A model generated the notes under the pieces. It did not search any database. It was not told where the DNA came from and saw nothing but the letters and a program-made list of their open reading frames with translations. A stretch of DNA of 64,000 nucleotides from Aquatica leii (Eukaryota > Arthropoda > Insecta > Coleoptera > Lampyridae). Position numbers and translations under genes: made by a program. The stretch's first letter is position 1, and each line of letters opens with the position of its first letter. The stretch covers positions 179,723,027 to 179,787,026 of the forward strand of contig CM069432.1 of NCBI GenBank assembly GCA_035610365.1. The letters are read 5' to 3'. This document shows positions 1 to 12,608 of this stretch, in pieces.

Positions 1-537
1 TTAACGATGTCAACAAACTATTTAATGTTACAGGTCAGTGATTTTCGATTTACGTGTCTCAAAGTTTTGATTTTTTTAAATGATTTATCAAAATTTTTAC
101 TTTGACATTTTTTGCTTGTATTGATGCTATGATTTCTCCTCAAAATTGACAACCTGTTAATCAGATACACGCTATATGATTTGCTTCTTTCTAACCAATA
201 AACATGTACCTATTTGTTTTTTTTTCCTAAATTTTGCATATTATTATCATTCGGTCATTGTTATTAAAAGCCCAAGTCCCAACATGGTTTTATTAAGCGG
301 GGTGCAATGTAGTTACTTGTACCAAATTTTAAATTAAAAAAAGAACTAGTTTGTTTTAAAAATATTGAATAATTTCCGTTGTTATAGAATAAATAACGTA
401 AAACTGATTAAAAAAACATAACATCCGGCATCAAAAAGTTAATGGCATCGACGCTTTGCTTTTGTTATCGTCTACATTTCAAAACGTGATTTTATTTTGT
501 AAACATTTTTTTTAAGGAAGGCGCATTAAGTTATCAA
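1..537. other. AT-rich stretch with an inverted copy of dispersed repeat R1
   Basis: No gene seen. About 60-292 is the reverse complement of a block that recurs near 2515-2700 and 22880-23040. The shared landmarks, read on the minus strand, are ACCGAATGATAA, GTTTATTGG and AAGCAAAAAATGTCA. The family has no obvious terminal repeats. The rest is plain AT-rich DNA. Confidence 0.5.
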
Positions 538-1641
538 CACGTGTTGTAACAGATACTTTTTTTCTAGGATCTAGATACAGATACAGATACTTTTCATAAA
601 TTATATCTAGATACAGATAAGATACTTTTTCAAAAATAGTATCTAGATACAGTTACAGATACTTTAAGAGAGTATCTAGATACATGTCAGATACATTTTT
701 AACAAAATCATGAAATAAAATTTAAAAAAACTGTCTATTTAGTTCATCTAAAAACACAATAACTGTATCCCAGGCAGCATATTAAGTCTTATTGACGTCA
801 AAATTACGAGACTTCATTAAGACGTGTCAGTGTCGTCATATGACGTCAGTGTGCTGCCTCGGTATTAAGCAAAACATTACCTTATCAACCTTAATCACAT
901 AAAAAAATACAAATTTACAAATAAATCTTATTTTGTTTTAAAATTAATAGCATGCTAAATGTCTCGTCATTATATTTCGACGTAGATTTAATAGTAAACT
1001 ACTCACACTAAGAAATTTCTCCAATTCTATTTGAGCTGATGAAGAAATTCAGTGTTGCCAGTTGACTTTGTCGCGATTCCCTGCATAAATTATAAAAGTT
1101 TCACAATGACAACAATTGTACTCATAATTCTACAAAGTTGAAATTTGTTGCCTTTTTTTTAAAGTATGAATTTGGTTTGATGGCATAAATGCTAACACGT
1201 CACATTTCTCAAGTAATACTTGATTATATAAAATGTAGGTTCATACACGGTTTTCCCCAAAATTCCACAACAGTTTATAATACCCACAAAATACCCGCTA
1301 CTACATAAAATCTCTAAATTTGGTAGAATTCCATTAGAATTGGCGACGCTGAAAGAATTGCACTCATAAAACACCGAATACAAAGTCTCCAAATTCAAAT
1401 TGTAATGTACATGATGAACTTACAGAAAAAACTACCGCGGTGTTTACTAAAAACTTGTATAATTTACAATTTGAGCAAGAAAAAGTATCTAAGTATCTAA
1501 ACCACTCAGATACTACGAAAAATGTATCTAGATACAGATACAGTTACATTTTATCCAATGTATCTAGATATGTAACTAGATACTCCAAAAGTATCTAGAT
1601 ACTGTATCTAGATACTTGTATCTAGATACGTTACAACACTG
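538..1641. mobile_element. hAT-like non-autonomous element with GTATCTAGATAC arrays
   Basis: Both ends carry GTGTTGTAAC in inverted orientation (left at 541, right as GTTACAACAC ending near 1640), followed inward by arrays of the 12 bp palindrome GTATCTAGATAC and partial GATAC units. At least four lie in 560-690 and about seven in 1480-1630. hAT ends typically start CAGTG and carry such subterminal transposase-binding repeats. No convincing target duplication remains and no transposase is seen in the interior, only a 68-codon minus-strand frame at 1192-1398 that I do not recognise. Probably a MITE-like deletion derivative. Confidence 0.55.
769..862. repeat. Small inverted-repeat insert inside the 538-1641 element
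   Basis: A block of about 94 bp begins CCAGGCAGCA and ends TGCTGCCTCGG, so its ends are inverted copies. Its interior holds two TGACGTCA-like palindromes. TAT follows the right end and TAT lies just before the left end, hinting at a short target duplication. It looks like a tiny MITE nested in the larger element. Confidence 0.35.
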
Positions 1642-1649
1642 GACACGTT

Positions 1650-3490
1650 TCTCTTTGAAGTCGTAACACTGTATGTTTCCTGTGATAATAATGTTTCAAC
1701 CAAACACACAAATTAGTTAGAAAATTGAACCAAAATTATAAAAAATATATTATCGGGGTTGTATTAAGATTTGCTTCGCAATAAAATTAATTCTCGATGA
1801 CCATGTTTTGGAAGAGTTTTAAGAACTACACAATTTCTCTCAGAAATTTGCTGGCACTAAAAATAAATACAAAATAACGTTATCACATAAGACGAAGTTA
1901 ATTTAAGTTGTTATTCTCAGAATGTACGTGCTTTTTAAGTTAATTCTCAAAGATAACGTATTTACAGATGTTTAAGCGTAAAACGAATATTGTAAAAATT
2001 CAGCTTTAAAAATTCATATCTACTTTTATACTAGTATACACAAGTAGCTCGAAAAGTACCTAACGTAATTAAAAAAGTAAACCCTCATATGAAAGGAAAA
2101 GATTTACATCTTACTCTAAGCTATTTTATTATTTTCTTCTTTTCAATAGTATCAGTATAGTTTACAGAAGAAGTAGAAAATTATCATTGAAAAATTTGCT
2201 TACTACTTTGTGACCTTTTTTATGCAAAACAATGATTTTTTTGAGATTTTAAAATACCTTATATGATGCTGACTACGTGCCTCTTTCATAAAAACACATT
2301 TGTGTGTTCTTACGACTAATATTTTTTTAGATGTCCTATGCCCCGTGCACGTGCGTGTGCTATATAAAATACATAGGCAAAATCCCAGCCTTAAATCAAC
2401 TCGTGGTAACTAGCACAAGAAAAATATTTGGTACAAACATCAAAGGAACTGAAGGAGTGAACCTACTGGATCTGAAAGCATTATACAGTGTTATTATGTG
2501 ACGCTGCTTAATAGAATTACGTTGGGAATTGGGTTTTTAATAACATTGACCGAATGATAACAATATCCGAAATTCTGAAAAAAACAAATAAATGTTTATT
2601 GGAAAAAAAACAATAAATAAATGCAGCTGATTAACAAGTTCTTAATTTAGAAGGTGAAATCATAGCATCAATACAAGCAAAAAATGTCAAAATAAATTCA
2701 CTGTTCTAATTAAAATTACAAAATAGCGTTATCACATAAGATGTAGTTATATAAAATTATTATTCTAAGAAGGCACATGCTTTCCATGTTAATTATCGAA
2801 CATAACGAATTTACAGATGTTTAAATGAGATAATGTTAAGTAGCTAGGTTAGTTAAAATACGCAAATAAATAAATAATACTGCAAAAATAAAGCTAATAT
2901 GCAAAACAACTATTTTTAAGGTATAATAATGAGTTTTTTACTATAAACAAGCGCATTGTGAAAATTATATTAAAAGATTTATGCAAAATAAGTTGTAGGT
3001 ATTGAAATAAGAAATTTACTGTACAAAATCCAAACTCAATCGGTTAGGAAATGGTCTCAAAAAATTAATTAGATAATTTACATTCTGCAAAATAATGTTG
3101 GAAATTGTATTGCTTTAATATAAAAAACAATTACGTGCATTTACAATCTAAAGTTATTTTTATCTGTAAACGCTATGATTATGCACGTCTTAATTGTCAT
3201 CATTCAGAGAATAGTAGTGATAAATGCTGACCGATACAAAAGAACGTGTAAATACTAGATGACCTTGAGCGTAATATTAAGTCGAATGTAATTAATTTTT
3301 CAATTATGCGCTGTTATTGGAAGTGCCCAGTATAATAGTATACTGTATGCCACTGTAAGTACCGTTGCGACTTACGCCATCTATCCCTATTAAACACCAA
3401 CTAGTTCGGATACAAGTCTTATATAATTAGTCAATAGTAGCATACGTCCGACCCTCACTAACAAATGGGATAAAATACAAATTTAAATGT
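1650..3490. other. Dispersed repeat R1/R2 copies, no firm gene
   Basis: The block 2515-3450 is a plus-strand copy of the family also seen at 22870-23545: it starts with the ACCGAATGATAACA landmark, passes through GTTATCACATAAGA and ends at AGTAGCATACGTC. A further fragment with the same GTTATCACATAAGA landmark lies at 1840-1990. Neither copy shows terminal repeats or coding capacity. See the separate entry for the small frame at 2331. Confidence 0.45.
2331..2501 (+). other. Exon-like 56-codon open frame, unrecognised
   Basis: A frame of 56 codons starts at ATG 2331, directly after the acceptor-like string ATTTTTTTAG, and runs to TGA. Its codons are clearly richer in G+C than the surrounding DNA, and the later half (KIFGTNIKGTEGVNLLDLKA) looks like ordinary protein rather than an AT-rich random frame. 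I do not recognise a domain. It could be a host exon, a fragment of a mobile-element gene, or chance. No matching donor was identified. Confidence 0.25.
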
Positions 3491-3770
3491 ATCAAATTTA
3501 GCAAGCGTCAAGACAAAAGACAGATTGCAGACCAGAAATAATGCCAAGGCACAATATGGTCGGTTTCAACCTGGCGACATGGTGTGGTTGTATAATCCTC
3601 GAAGAAGACATTACTTGTCGCCGAAGCTGCAGAGGCAAAGGGAGAGCCCTTATGAAGTCGAGTAGCGTATTAATGACGTCATATATCGTATCCGAAAACC
3701 ACCCAGAGGCAAGCCAGAAATGGTCCACATCGATCGTATAGCTCCGTTTGCTGGCGAAAACCACATTACG
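3490..3770 (+). pseudogene. Ty3/gypsy integrase C-terminus, fossil
   Basis: The plus strand reads as the end of a Ty3/gypsy integrase: a QPGDMVWLYNPRR segment, then LSPKLQ, an INDVIYRI segment and the PEMVHIDRIAPF ending. Together these are the GPY/F-type chromatin- or DNA-binding tail. Only this last part of pol is present, so the element is 5'-truncated. The downstream repeat (3852-4580) is probably its 3' non-coding/LTR region. The fossil is broken and looks old. Confidence 0.65.
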
Positions 3771-3851
3771 CAAGGTCAGGTCTGAACCAAAGTAATAACG
3801 AGCAGAACCAAAAATCAAGTCGAAGGAATCGACTTCCATAAGTCTATGAGC

Positions 3852-4580
3852 CATTGCACATTGCGCGAGCAAAGATCTTGACATGTCTAGAGGGGTTACA
3901 GTTGTATTTAAAAACATGTTTGGACGGCTAGAGAAACTACAAAAACAGCAAACGGCGGTTGGTAAAGTTTTAAAACTACGTGGTGAACGACGCTTTTTTT
4001 TCTACCTGGTCACCAAGAAGTACTCACGTACAAAGCCGTTATACAAAAATGTGTGGCAAGCATTATGGAATCTCAAGAAAGAAATGGAGTTCCACAATAA
4101 TAAGAAACTGGCAGTCCAAGTTTGGCTGTGGCTTAAATCGCCACGATGTTTTCTACCGGTGTCGCATCCAGTTTTCTGTTTTGGAACAGAACAGTCTTAA
4201 AAAAAGGGCAGCGCAACGTTTGCGAAGTTATTGTCAACTTCGAGAACGTTCACGAACTTATTGTCAACTTCCAGAACGTTTACCGAAGAATGTAGAAAAT
4301 TTTGGAGAAGAAATGTATAAAAACGATTTAAAGGAATCATAGGTCAGTTTTTCGAAGTCGGAAGTATTAAGAAGATGTTTAAATAAATAAGCGTTAGAGA
4401 TAAAGATAATGTAAAGAAGTAACAGTTTTAGATAAACAGAAGTTATCCGTGGACATTATTTTTCGGATGATTGTAATATATAAATTAGAGTGAGTGTTTT
4501 TCTTAAATATCGTTAGAATTAATTACTTGCGTGTAATTGTGTAAATATTTCGTTATAAATAAACTAGTTTTAAAATTTGT
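3852..4580 (+). repeat. Gypsy-type 3' repeat, copy A (LTR-like), fossil
   Basis: This stretch matches 34686-35600 in the same orientation, starting at GCCATTGCACATTGCG in both and running to the AATAAACTAG-type polyadenylation signal near the end. Its place directly behind a gypsy integrase tail suggests that most of it is an LTR, with a purine-rich AGAGGGG stretch near 3889 as a possible polypurine tract. The exact LTR ends are not visible because no second LTR is in reach. The overlapping frames here are degenerate and I assign them no product. The copy has several differences from copy B and looks old. Confidence 0.5.
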
Positions 4581-6273
4581 TACTGTATTAATATATTATA
4601 TTAATATAATAATAGTTTTTTTTATTATGCTATCATAATGTTCTGTTATATCTTTACCCATCGTTGACATCACCAGTCATCATAATATGGTTTCCCAAAT
4701 TAACGTCGACGGATAGACGGGTACATTGTCGCCGAGTTTACGATCACTAAAATATCGCGAATAATGGTAATTGAGAAGATATGATATAACATAAAGTATG
4801 ATATAAACAAGGTATAATTTAGCGTTGATAAAGAAAACGATCCTGAAATAACAGAGATTATGTTTTAGAACAAGAATAAAACATATTATTTGGTAAAAGA
4901 AGAATGTCGAATAGAACAAGTTTAAATAAATAGGTTAAATTACAAAAATTGGAATAAATATAAATTATTAGGTATATAATTTGAATACCTCAAGAAAGAA
5001 ACAGTGTTATTGACACTGAAAATGAAAATAAAAGGTCAATGTCAAAAACAGAACTGAATTTATGTACGATAGATTTGTTTATTATAGAATTATTACGCAT
5101 TAAAATGTTTTATTGTTCTTAAATGTCATAAATTTTAATTTTTTGCTATTGTAAACCGTCTGACGGTTTTTGTGCACGTAACAACATAAGCGTCAAATAA
5201 TTTTTGAGAGATTTTGAGACTTTGGGGGCCTCCTAATCTCTCGAGCAAAAAAATGTTGTATTCAACTCGGTCCTATCTAAATTGGACGCTTTTTTTCCAA
5301 TTTACACAGGAACTCGTTAGATAAACTACTATTATGAAAAAGGTTAGAATTTAAACTATCAGCTATCTATAGTTCTATTGACATTTGTAAAACATGTTTA
5401 TAAAAAAGTACCTATCAGCTTAATAATTAATCAATTTTTGGGGCATATCAATTATATCTATTATTGAAAAAATCTACTCCTCAGTTTTGTAATAACTGTG
5501 TCTGGCTAATTAATTTTACTTTTACTAAAAATGGGGTCAATGATATTTAATGTATTTGTTCTGTACTTTGTTCTTTTATTTATTTAGATATACTACTAAT
5601 GATTTTTATCGCCAATTAACAATTGCCTTTTAGTATAAAAATTATATTGCATCGAAATATAGCATGGATAAACTTGTAACTATCATTACATACTACCATA
5701 TATGTAGGCATTTATAAACTCGATTCTTACTATCAAGTTCGTACATTACAGTATTATTAAGAGCGCGATCGAAGTAGTGGGGATTTGATATTTTTTATTA
5801 TGTGCATCATAGATGCAAATCAACGTCAACTCTTCATTCATAGATGGCACCCAACATATAAAAACTGAAATGAAATTAAAAACGCCATTATAGTAGTTGG
5901 AATGAGATAGTTTTATGAGTATCTTAGAAGTAATACAATGTCAACTCGTCATTCATAGAGGGCATTAAAAATTTTAAAAAAATTACAGAAAATAATATGC
6001 AACCACTCTAAAAACTTGAGTGCAAATTTGTTTATTATTTTTGATTTAATTCGACTGTTAGTGTTTTTTTGTATCATTTTAGTCCTATTTCATGACTAAA
6101 CGTTATTTAAAAATTCATAAAGACAGTATTTATAAAACTTTGAGAAGACATTTGAAATTAGATAAATTTAGAATATCGAATTTCATATAATTTAAAATGT
6201 TTTTTCAATTTGTTATAGGAAATGTAAAATATTGGAAAACAAAAACCGAATTTTTGCTACTTCTAATTATCAA
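4581..6273. other. AT-rich stretch, no gene
   Basis: Nothing recognisable as coding. One short direct repeat is visible: about 29 bp near 5822-5850 (CAACTCTTCATTCATAGATG) recurs with a few changes at 5938-5966. A 79-codon minus-strand frame at 4680-4919 has random-looking composition. Confidence 0.45.
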
Positions 6274-6493
6274 TAGTGACTGCTCTGTTAGGTCATTTGC
6301 CAATGACTCTCCAAAGAAATACTAATAATTATGCTAATTTCTAGTTTATATTATTGATTATAAACGATAATAATTATTTTGCATATTACAAAGATAGATA
6401 AATCGAGCTTAAATATAAATCTTTGATTAAATAATGCGTTTTTAAAGTATTAACGTTGAAATGCCCTTCTGCAGCATTGACCAGCAGCCACTG
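6274..6493 (-). mobile_element. hAT-type MITE, family M1, about 220 bp
   Basis: The ends read TAGTGACTGCT on the left and AGCAGCCACTG on the right, inverted copies of the CAGTG(A/G)CGGCT terminus also found at 7020, 23806 and 58565. Next to the left end is GGTCATTTG followed by a CCAATGACTCTCC-like block, and next to the right end a GCATTGACC block, as in the other copies but flipped. No coding content. Confidence 0.6.
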
Positions 6494-7019
6494 TAGATTT
6501 TATTACTAAAGTATTTTATATTTTCAGTGTGTATTTAGTTAGTAAAAACAAATGTACAAATATTATATTTATAGCCTCATAAGGTAGGTAATTGTTAGCA
6601 ATCTTTTTATAGTTGGTATGTCGATAGTAATCTAATCAATTTTCAATTATACAACACAAAAGTTTTGTTTCCAAAAATTCATAAAAAATACACTACATTT
6701 GAAGATGTGTTTTTACAATAGAATTGTTTTTGAATGATAAGCTGAATCATTATTGGGTATCATTTTACAGTCAAAACCGAATACTACGCGACCGTATCGT
6801 GGGCATACAGATAACATCTGAGAATTGCACAAACGTTGTTGACATGAAAGTTGTTATAAGCATCTACTTTATTATAATCGATCTCTTTTTTAAATTAACT
6901 TTTAATATTTTACTTAAAAACGACAGTAATAAAAATAACACTTAAAAAAATAAAATACATATTAACTGCATAAGCGTCTTATAATCTTTGTTACTAATTT
7001 ATTTAATTTAATGGATAAT

Positions 7020-7117
7020 CAATGACGGCTGGTGGTCAATACTGCAAAAAGGTCATTTTGATATTAAATATTTTTGGAGGGTCATTGACCAAATGACCTA
7101 ATGGAAAACCGCTACTG
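7020..7117 (+). mobile_element. hAT-type MITE, family M1, about 98 bp
   Basis: The shortest copy of the family. The left end is CAATGACGGCTGGTGGTCAA and the right end is AGCGG-type DNA (GCTACTG read forward), with the diagnostic CCAAATGACCTAATGG block just inside. No clear 8 bp target duplication survives. Confidence 0.6.
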
Positions 7118-7589
7118 TAGATATTAGGATTTAAAGATGTTAAGCGCATATCATAATTATTTTAAAGTTAAAGTTTAAATTTTTTATCACAACAATAAAC
7201 GCACGGAACAGCAAATTGTAAATAGTACTTTTAGAACATTTCTATTAAAATGTAGATAAACAGTATCAAAGACAAGTATCATATTACAGTCAGAGCTGAA
7301 TGCTAAGCGTGGGCATGAGATAAGACCCAAGAATTCATGATAAGTTATTTGTCTTTTTTAATAGTAAAAAAACTTATTTGAAAAGAAACTTAGAAAAAAA
7401 TAAAGCTTCTTATGATTTCTGTTTTTAATTTATTCAAAGAGGTACATTATTTTACAAAAATGCAAATTTGTACTACCTACTATAAGTACAGTTTTAGTTT
7501 ATTTTAGTTTATAGTGTAACAGTAATTGAACTGAAAGTATACTTATATAAAAATTATCCAAATTGAATTTTTCAAGTTTTTAGATTTAA

Positions 7590-10314
7590 AAGGGGCGTTT
7601 ATAAAGAATTACCAAAGAAAACTTAGTGATGGCGCTGTAATCTATACATGGTGAATATTTTACGCACCTATATATGGTTAGGTGTCACTAATGGGCATTT
7701 TGTAGAAACCTTGTTATAAGGTTTTTCTGCAGCAACTGTTTCTACTAAAATATAGAGGTCTCTTGATTTTCTTAAAAAATGATACGTTTAATATTTTCGT
7801 TTGATGTTTATTAGTATTTAGAATTTATCAATGCGCCCACGCTATTTCAATCGTTGATATACACTTGCTAAATCCTTTGGGTGGGTCGCTGCTTCTTCAG
7901 ATAGTTTAAAAACCACATATGTTTAATAATCTGAATGCAATTTTGTATTTAAGAAAAGAAGACAGAAAAAAGAAATCATAATCTCTTTGTTTTAACTTGA
8001 AACTGTCGCTTATGATTTATGCGTGTAAAACATTTTTCATTGGTCTAGTTTCTTACAGTGACAGGCATATATCAACTACACGTGTGTTAAATATATGAGT
8101 TTCTTATCACCGGAGTTTCAATTTCAGTACATCGAACAGATAAGCAAATGTTCGCTTCCAGATACAAACTTTTATATTGAATAAAGCAAATTACTATCTT
8201 TCAATTTTAATTCCCACATTTAAAAATATGAATTTTCTTTAGTTCAAATTAGTCATGGTAACTATAATTAATTGACCATTGACAATAATCGGTCAATTTG
8301 GTCAATTCACTCAAGTCAAATATTTCGTTTGGTTAATTAATTGGCCAACATAAAAAGTATTGTATTTCATTTTCCACTATTCTTTTACTTAATTAATTAA
8401 TTACATATTAAAAATTGCATCTAAATTTAATGTACGTTTTACTATTTTAAAACTAACAAAATTCTTATCACTACTTAAATCTCTAACACTGATTGTACAG
8501 CAATGATTATCAAAAAATTAGTCGTTTAAAACGTCTTTTTGACCGGCTATTGTCTCTAAGTGATGAAATCTTTTGACTGAATGCTTTACTAATTTTTTTT
8601 CTCAAATTTACTTAACTTTTTTTCTAATAATACAAGCAGAATAAGTACATAATCTTTCTGATATAATGATATTACTATGCATTCTAACTAAAGTAACACT
8701 AAACACGTTCAGTAAATTAAAAACTAAATTTCAATTTCCTGTTTATAGTTGGTTATACAGTTTTTGAGTTAAAAAAATTCAAATTTTTTTATTAAAACGT
8801 TAATTATACGGCATGTTGTTGCTTCTGTTTTTTCTTAAATTTTTCGAGGAAGATCTGCTTGCAGTTTTATTTATTTTTTAATCTGATCACTTTATGATTA
8901 ATGATTTTATAAAAATTATACTAACTGAAAAACAGTAACAGAAACCTTAATAAAACAAAATCCATAACTATTTTGTACTATTAATTAATGATAACTGAAA
9001 AAAATTGAGAAGTTTTTTTAATTATTATATAAACTTTCTTGTTGATGACAATTGTCTACATTATTGTGACTACAGTGTCAAAGGAAACCGCATTTGATCG
9101 GCAAACATAACAAAGGTTTATCATTTTATTATATTAGAAATTTGAATATTACACTGATATCACCGACTATCTTATAAAAACATAATCTGTTATACACGTG
9201 AAATATTTGAACCTCTTTTTCTATCTTATCATTTTATATGTGGGTAAAAATGTGAGTATTTACAAATTATTTAAATACATTACTTACACATGTAATTGTA
9301 ATTGCAATTAAATATATATTCTAAAAAATATTTTTAACAACTCTGCGTACATATAATGACAATTAGGTGAACTAAAATTTATCCAAGCGTTAGAATTGAA
9401 GTAATATTTTTAATTCATTTTTATAAGTTAATTTTATCTGAAATTTCAGTAATATTCCAATGCAAATAACAACTGTTTCATTAGAGTGACAGTTTAAATT
9501 AATTTTTATTTGATAATTTTAATTATGTATTTTGTAATATTTGTAATAATTACAAGTTAGTTCTATATAGTTTTTAGAGCATAAAAATATTTAATAGTTG
9601 ATTTGAAACTTTGCTTGAAAATTAGATAGAAATTGTATAATTATGTAAATAAACTACTGCAGCATTTCTTGCTTCTGTACTATTTATTTTAACAATCCAA
9701 CGAAACACTTTTCCACAGGTTTACTGCTAATAGGTAATTAGGAGTACTGCTTTTTTTCAAATCTTTTAACCGTTTTTTATTTATGACTGATTTCCGTTAC
9801 CTGGGTAAACTCTTTAAAATCGAAATAAGAACCCTCTATACGGAAGGTTTTGCAACTATTTTGGAGTAGCTCCATATATTTAATACGCAGCTCAAAGTTT
9901 TCGCGCCCTCTTTTAATAAATGGCTACACTTTGTTGCTACAAAGATGTAAGTAATATAACCTAAAATCAAGTCGCTAATTTTCTATACAACATATTTCAG
10001 TTATTATTTACGATTTCGCGCTATTAATTGAAATATAGGTTCTTTAAGGATGGCTTCGGGTTTTGTATATCTCAAAATTTTCTAAGTTCGATAAAAAAAA
10101 TTCAAAAATACTCAAGTTTGACTTCAATTTATTTCTGTGTTATTTAGATTTATGATTCCAGAATAGGAGGTTCCCTGAAGTAACATATAGAGAATCATAT
10201 TCTTTAATCAGATTTCTTGAATTTTGTGCGTAAATGCAGTGAGCTTGTGTAGAAAATTGGTTTAAAATTATACTGTGGCGCCATCTTTTGACACGCGTGA
10301 ATTAAACGCCCCTT
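7590..10314. mobile_element. TTAA-flanked non-autonomous element, 2.7 kb
   Basis: The ends are inverted copies starting AAGGGGCGTTTA, and each is flanked by TTAA (7586-7589 and 10315-10318). Just inside both ends is a GATGGCGC-type block in inverted arrangement. TTAA duplications are typical of piggyBac and Kolobok elements. The termini do not begin with the CCC usual in piggyBac, so the superfamily is left open. The interior is AT-rich with no transposase frame, so it would need a transposase made elsewhere. Confidence 0.45.
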
Positions 10315-10318
10315 TTAA

Positions 10319-10964
10319 CAGTAAATGTACATTGAATAGAAGGAAATTTACGAAAAATGTAATTGATACGGTTTTGTTTTGCCGGCAATCTTGTATGAAC
10401 TTGGTATAAACCATGCTTCTATACGTATTTATCAGTTGTTTGCGTTATAGGTATGCGCATATAAAGATAGAAATACAAATAAAAGGAATAAGACTATACT
10501 ATATGTTTTACACGGTTTATAGTGTTATTACTATTGGTTTTACTTTTGGAGGATTCTTATACATTTTGCCATCTCTTGCTCAAGTGCTGAACTATATTAA
10601 GTTTTACGGCGTCCATTTTTATAGCAATTGCAAAAGTAAAAATTTTGCGGATACAAATAAAACGTACGGTAATCATTTCACATCTTATACTTTCACATAA
10701 TGCTTGTTATTGTCTAACTTAGGTATTAAAGTAATATAATTGTAATTGGTTGCAATCAAAATTCAATTTACACTGATTTCAATTGTAAAATACTCGTTAA
10801 GTAAAGCTAGGTTCGATGTAGAATCTTGTCATTACCTAAACTAACATTTCCTCTTTAAAACAACATTATCACTAAAACATAATTTTTTGTTTTTAGCGAG
10901 TTTTCTAGTCGCAAAGTTAATACTGTTTTTACATGTGGTGTCATCTATCGGGATAAACTGCAGC
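10319..10964. other. AT-rich stretch, one unsupported small frame
   Basis: A 95-codon plus-strand frame at 10413-10700 contains hydrophobic runs, but its composition is what AT-rich random DNA gives and no family is recognised. Nothing else was seen. Confidence 0.4.
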
Positions 10965-12342
10965 GAACCAAGCCAGATTCTAAACTCCATACAAGTGACT
11001 AAAGAAGTGCATGTTTTAATTTACCGATTCCCCGCGCGTTGCTGTGCTTGAATGTACTGATAACAATACAGATGTTTGACGGTAACTTTACCGATGCACC
11101 TATAATTTCTATGTGAGTACATTAAATTGCGTATTAGTTAGACTTGAAACTAATGACAATACAATAATAATAAAAATAAAGACATGTTTCACTATTTTAA
11201 TTAAGGTTTGTTATATGCAGTCGACTATTTCATTTTTAATGTTATCATTGTAATTATATTCTGGAAAACTCATTGGAAGCTGCAGAGAATAATCAAATTA
11301 AACATGTACGTTTTGTGTAACATGTAAATAAATGAAATGCGCACGATCAGTAATACAAATCTTTCGCCGGTGAGGTGAACGGTGAGAGAACGACTATGCA
11401 ACACAAATTATGTCTTAGCTTGTCGTCGGAAAAACCTCCAGTGAAGCTGCCAGCAAGTCGCTGGCGAGTCGCTAGCGAACGGCCAGCGATCGACTATAAA
11501 TACGGTTGTTAGAAATATGCTTTTTCCTCATACAACGATCGGTATAGGACGTTTGAACGCGACCGGTTGAGCTCAACCGTTTGGACGCAAGACGTTTGAA
11601 CGCAGAAAAGTTTGAACGCAGAAACGTTTAAATGCAAAATGCATTTTTATTTCTCTGTGCATAGTAAAACAAGGTATTCAGTTTGCAAGGAGCAACTTTG
11701 TCTTGTATCTTTATCGGTTTTAAAGGTATTGAGTACGAATTTCTGTTTATACAATTCTTAAATTTAGATGTGTAGAGTGGTCAATCTTGTTGAAATTTTG
11801 TACGTACTATGACTGTTTAAAAATTACATTTAATTGTACCAAAACGACGCACAAAGCAAGCTTTTAAAAAAATAGAAATACATTGAAAAAAGAAAAATTC
11901 AATGCATTACTATTAATACAAGGGTAATATCTATCTTTAGTACAAAAAGGAGTAAGAAAACTAAATGTAAAATAAGGTACCTAAGCGGATCAGTCAAAAT
12001 TGGTAATTGGTAAGTATTTTGAAAATCATTTAACTAGTTTTTTAATGATATTTAAGTCGAAAAATAATTTTTTAAGTTAAATATTTTTTTAGTTTATAAC
12101 TATCTTTTTATGGCAATTTGGATTATTGAATACCAAATTGTTTGGTAATATTGTTTGTTTAATTACTCTTGATAAAGAAAAATTTAATAAATTAACAGGG
12201 TGGATCCGTTTATGTTTAGAGTCTGGCTTGGTTCACAAGTTGATTACCTAACTTTTTAGTGGTTCCTTGTTAGATTTAAATTGTTGTTTGCTTCATAGTT
12301 TCCTTTCTTACCTTTTTAGAGTTTAGAATCTGGCTTAGTTCA
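10965..12342. mobile_element. Inverted-repeat-bounded element with GC island
   Basis: A 22 bp string starting GAACCAAGCCAGATTC near 10966 reappears in inverted form near 12319-12342 with one mismatch, and a second inverted copy lies at 12214-12236. The right side is a tandem duplication of about 106 bp (landmark TCTGGCTT(G/A)GTTCACAAG). Between the ends lies a marked G+C-rich island (11360-11640). This may be a MITE-like element or an older duplicated segment. No coding frame is visible. Confidence 0.35.
11360..11640 (+). repeat. GC-rich island with GTTTGAACGCA iterations
   Basis: The first half carries repeated (G)CCAGC/TCGCTGGC-type words and a TATA-like CTATAAATA at about 11494. The second half holds four to five imperfect copies of (GAC)GTTTGAACGCA between 11549 and 11640. 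A 16 bp perfect palindrome, CGGTTGAGCTCAACCG, sits at 11564-11579. The composition contrasts sharply with the neighbourhood. A promoter-like role is possible but unproven. Confidence 0.45.
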
Positions 12343-12608
12343 CAAGTTGATCACCTAACTAATCAGAGGTTCTTTTGGTTGCTTGTATGAGTTTTTCAAT
12401 TTTTCTCTTACGCCCTGATAAAACATCTTACAAAAGTGGACAAAACGTTGGCAACTTTGGTTATAACAATTCAAAGCCGGAAGGCATTTTTATCTTAGTG
12501 CATTTCGTTCGTGGTAGCTCAATAGTTAACGTTAACGTTAAGTTTACTATGAAAAAAATGATAAATATTGTTTTTATGATTTTTTTACAAACATTTAGAT
12601 TTATTTAA

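Noticed and set aside
10413-10700. 95-codon frame with hydrophobic runs
   Set aside because: The composition is typical of AT-rich random frames, with no signal peptide, no splice sites and no recognised family.
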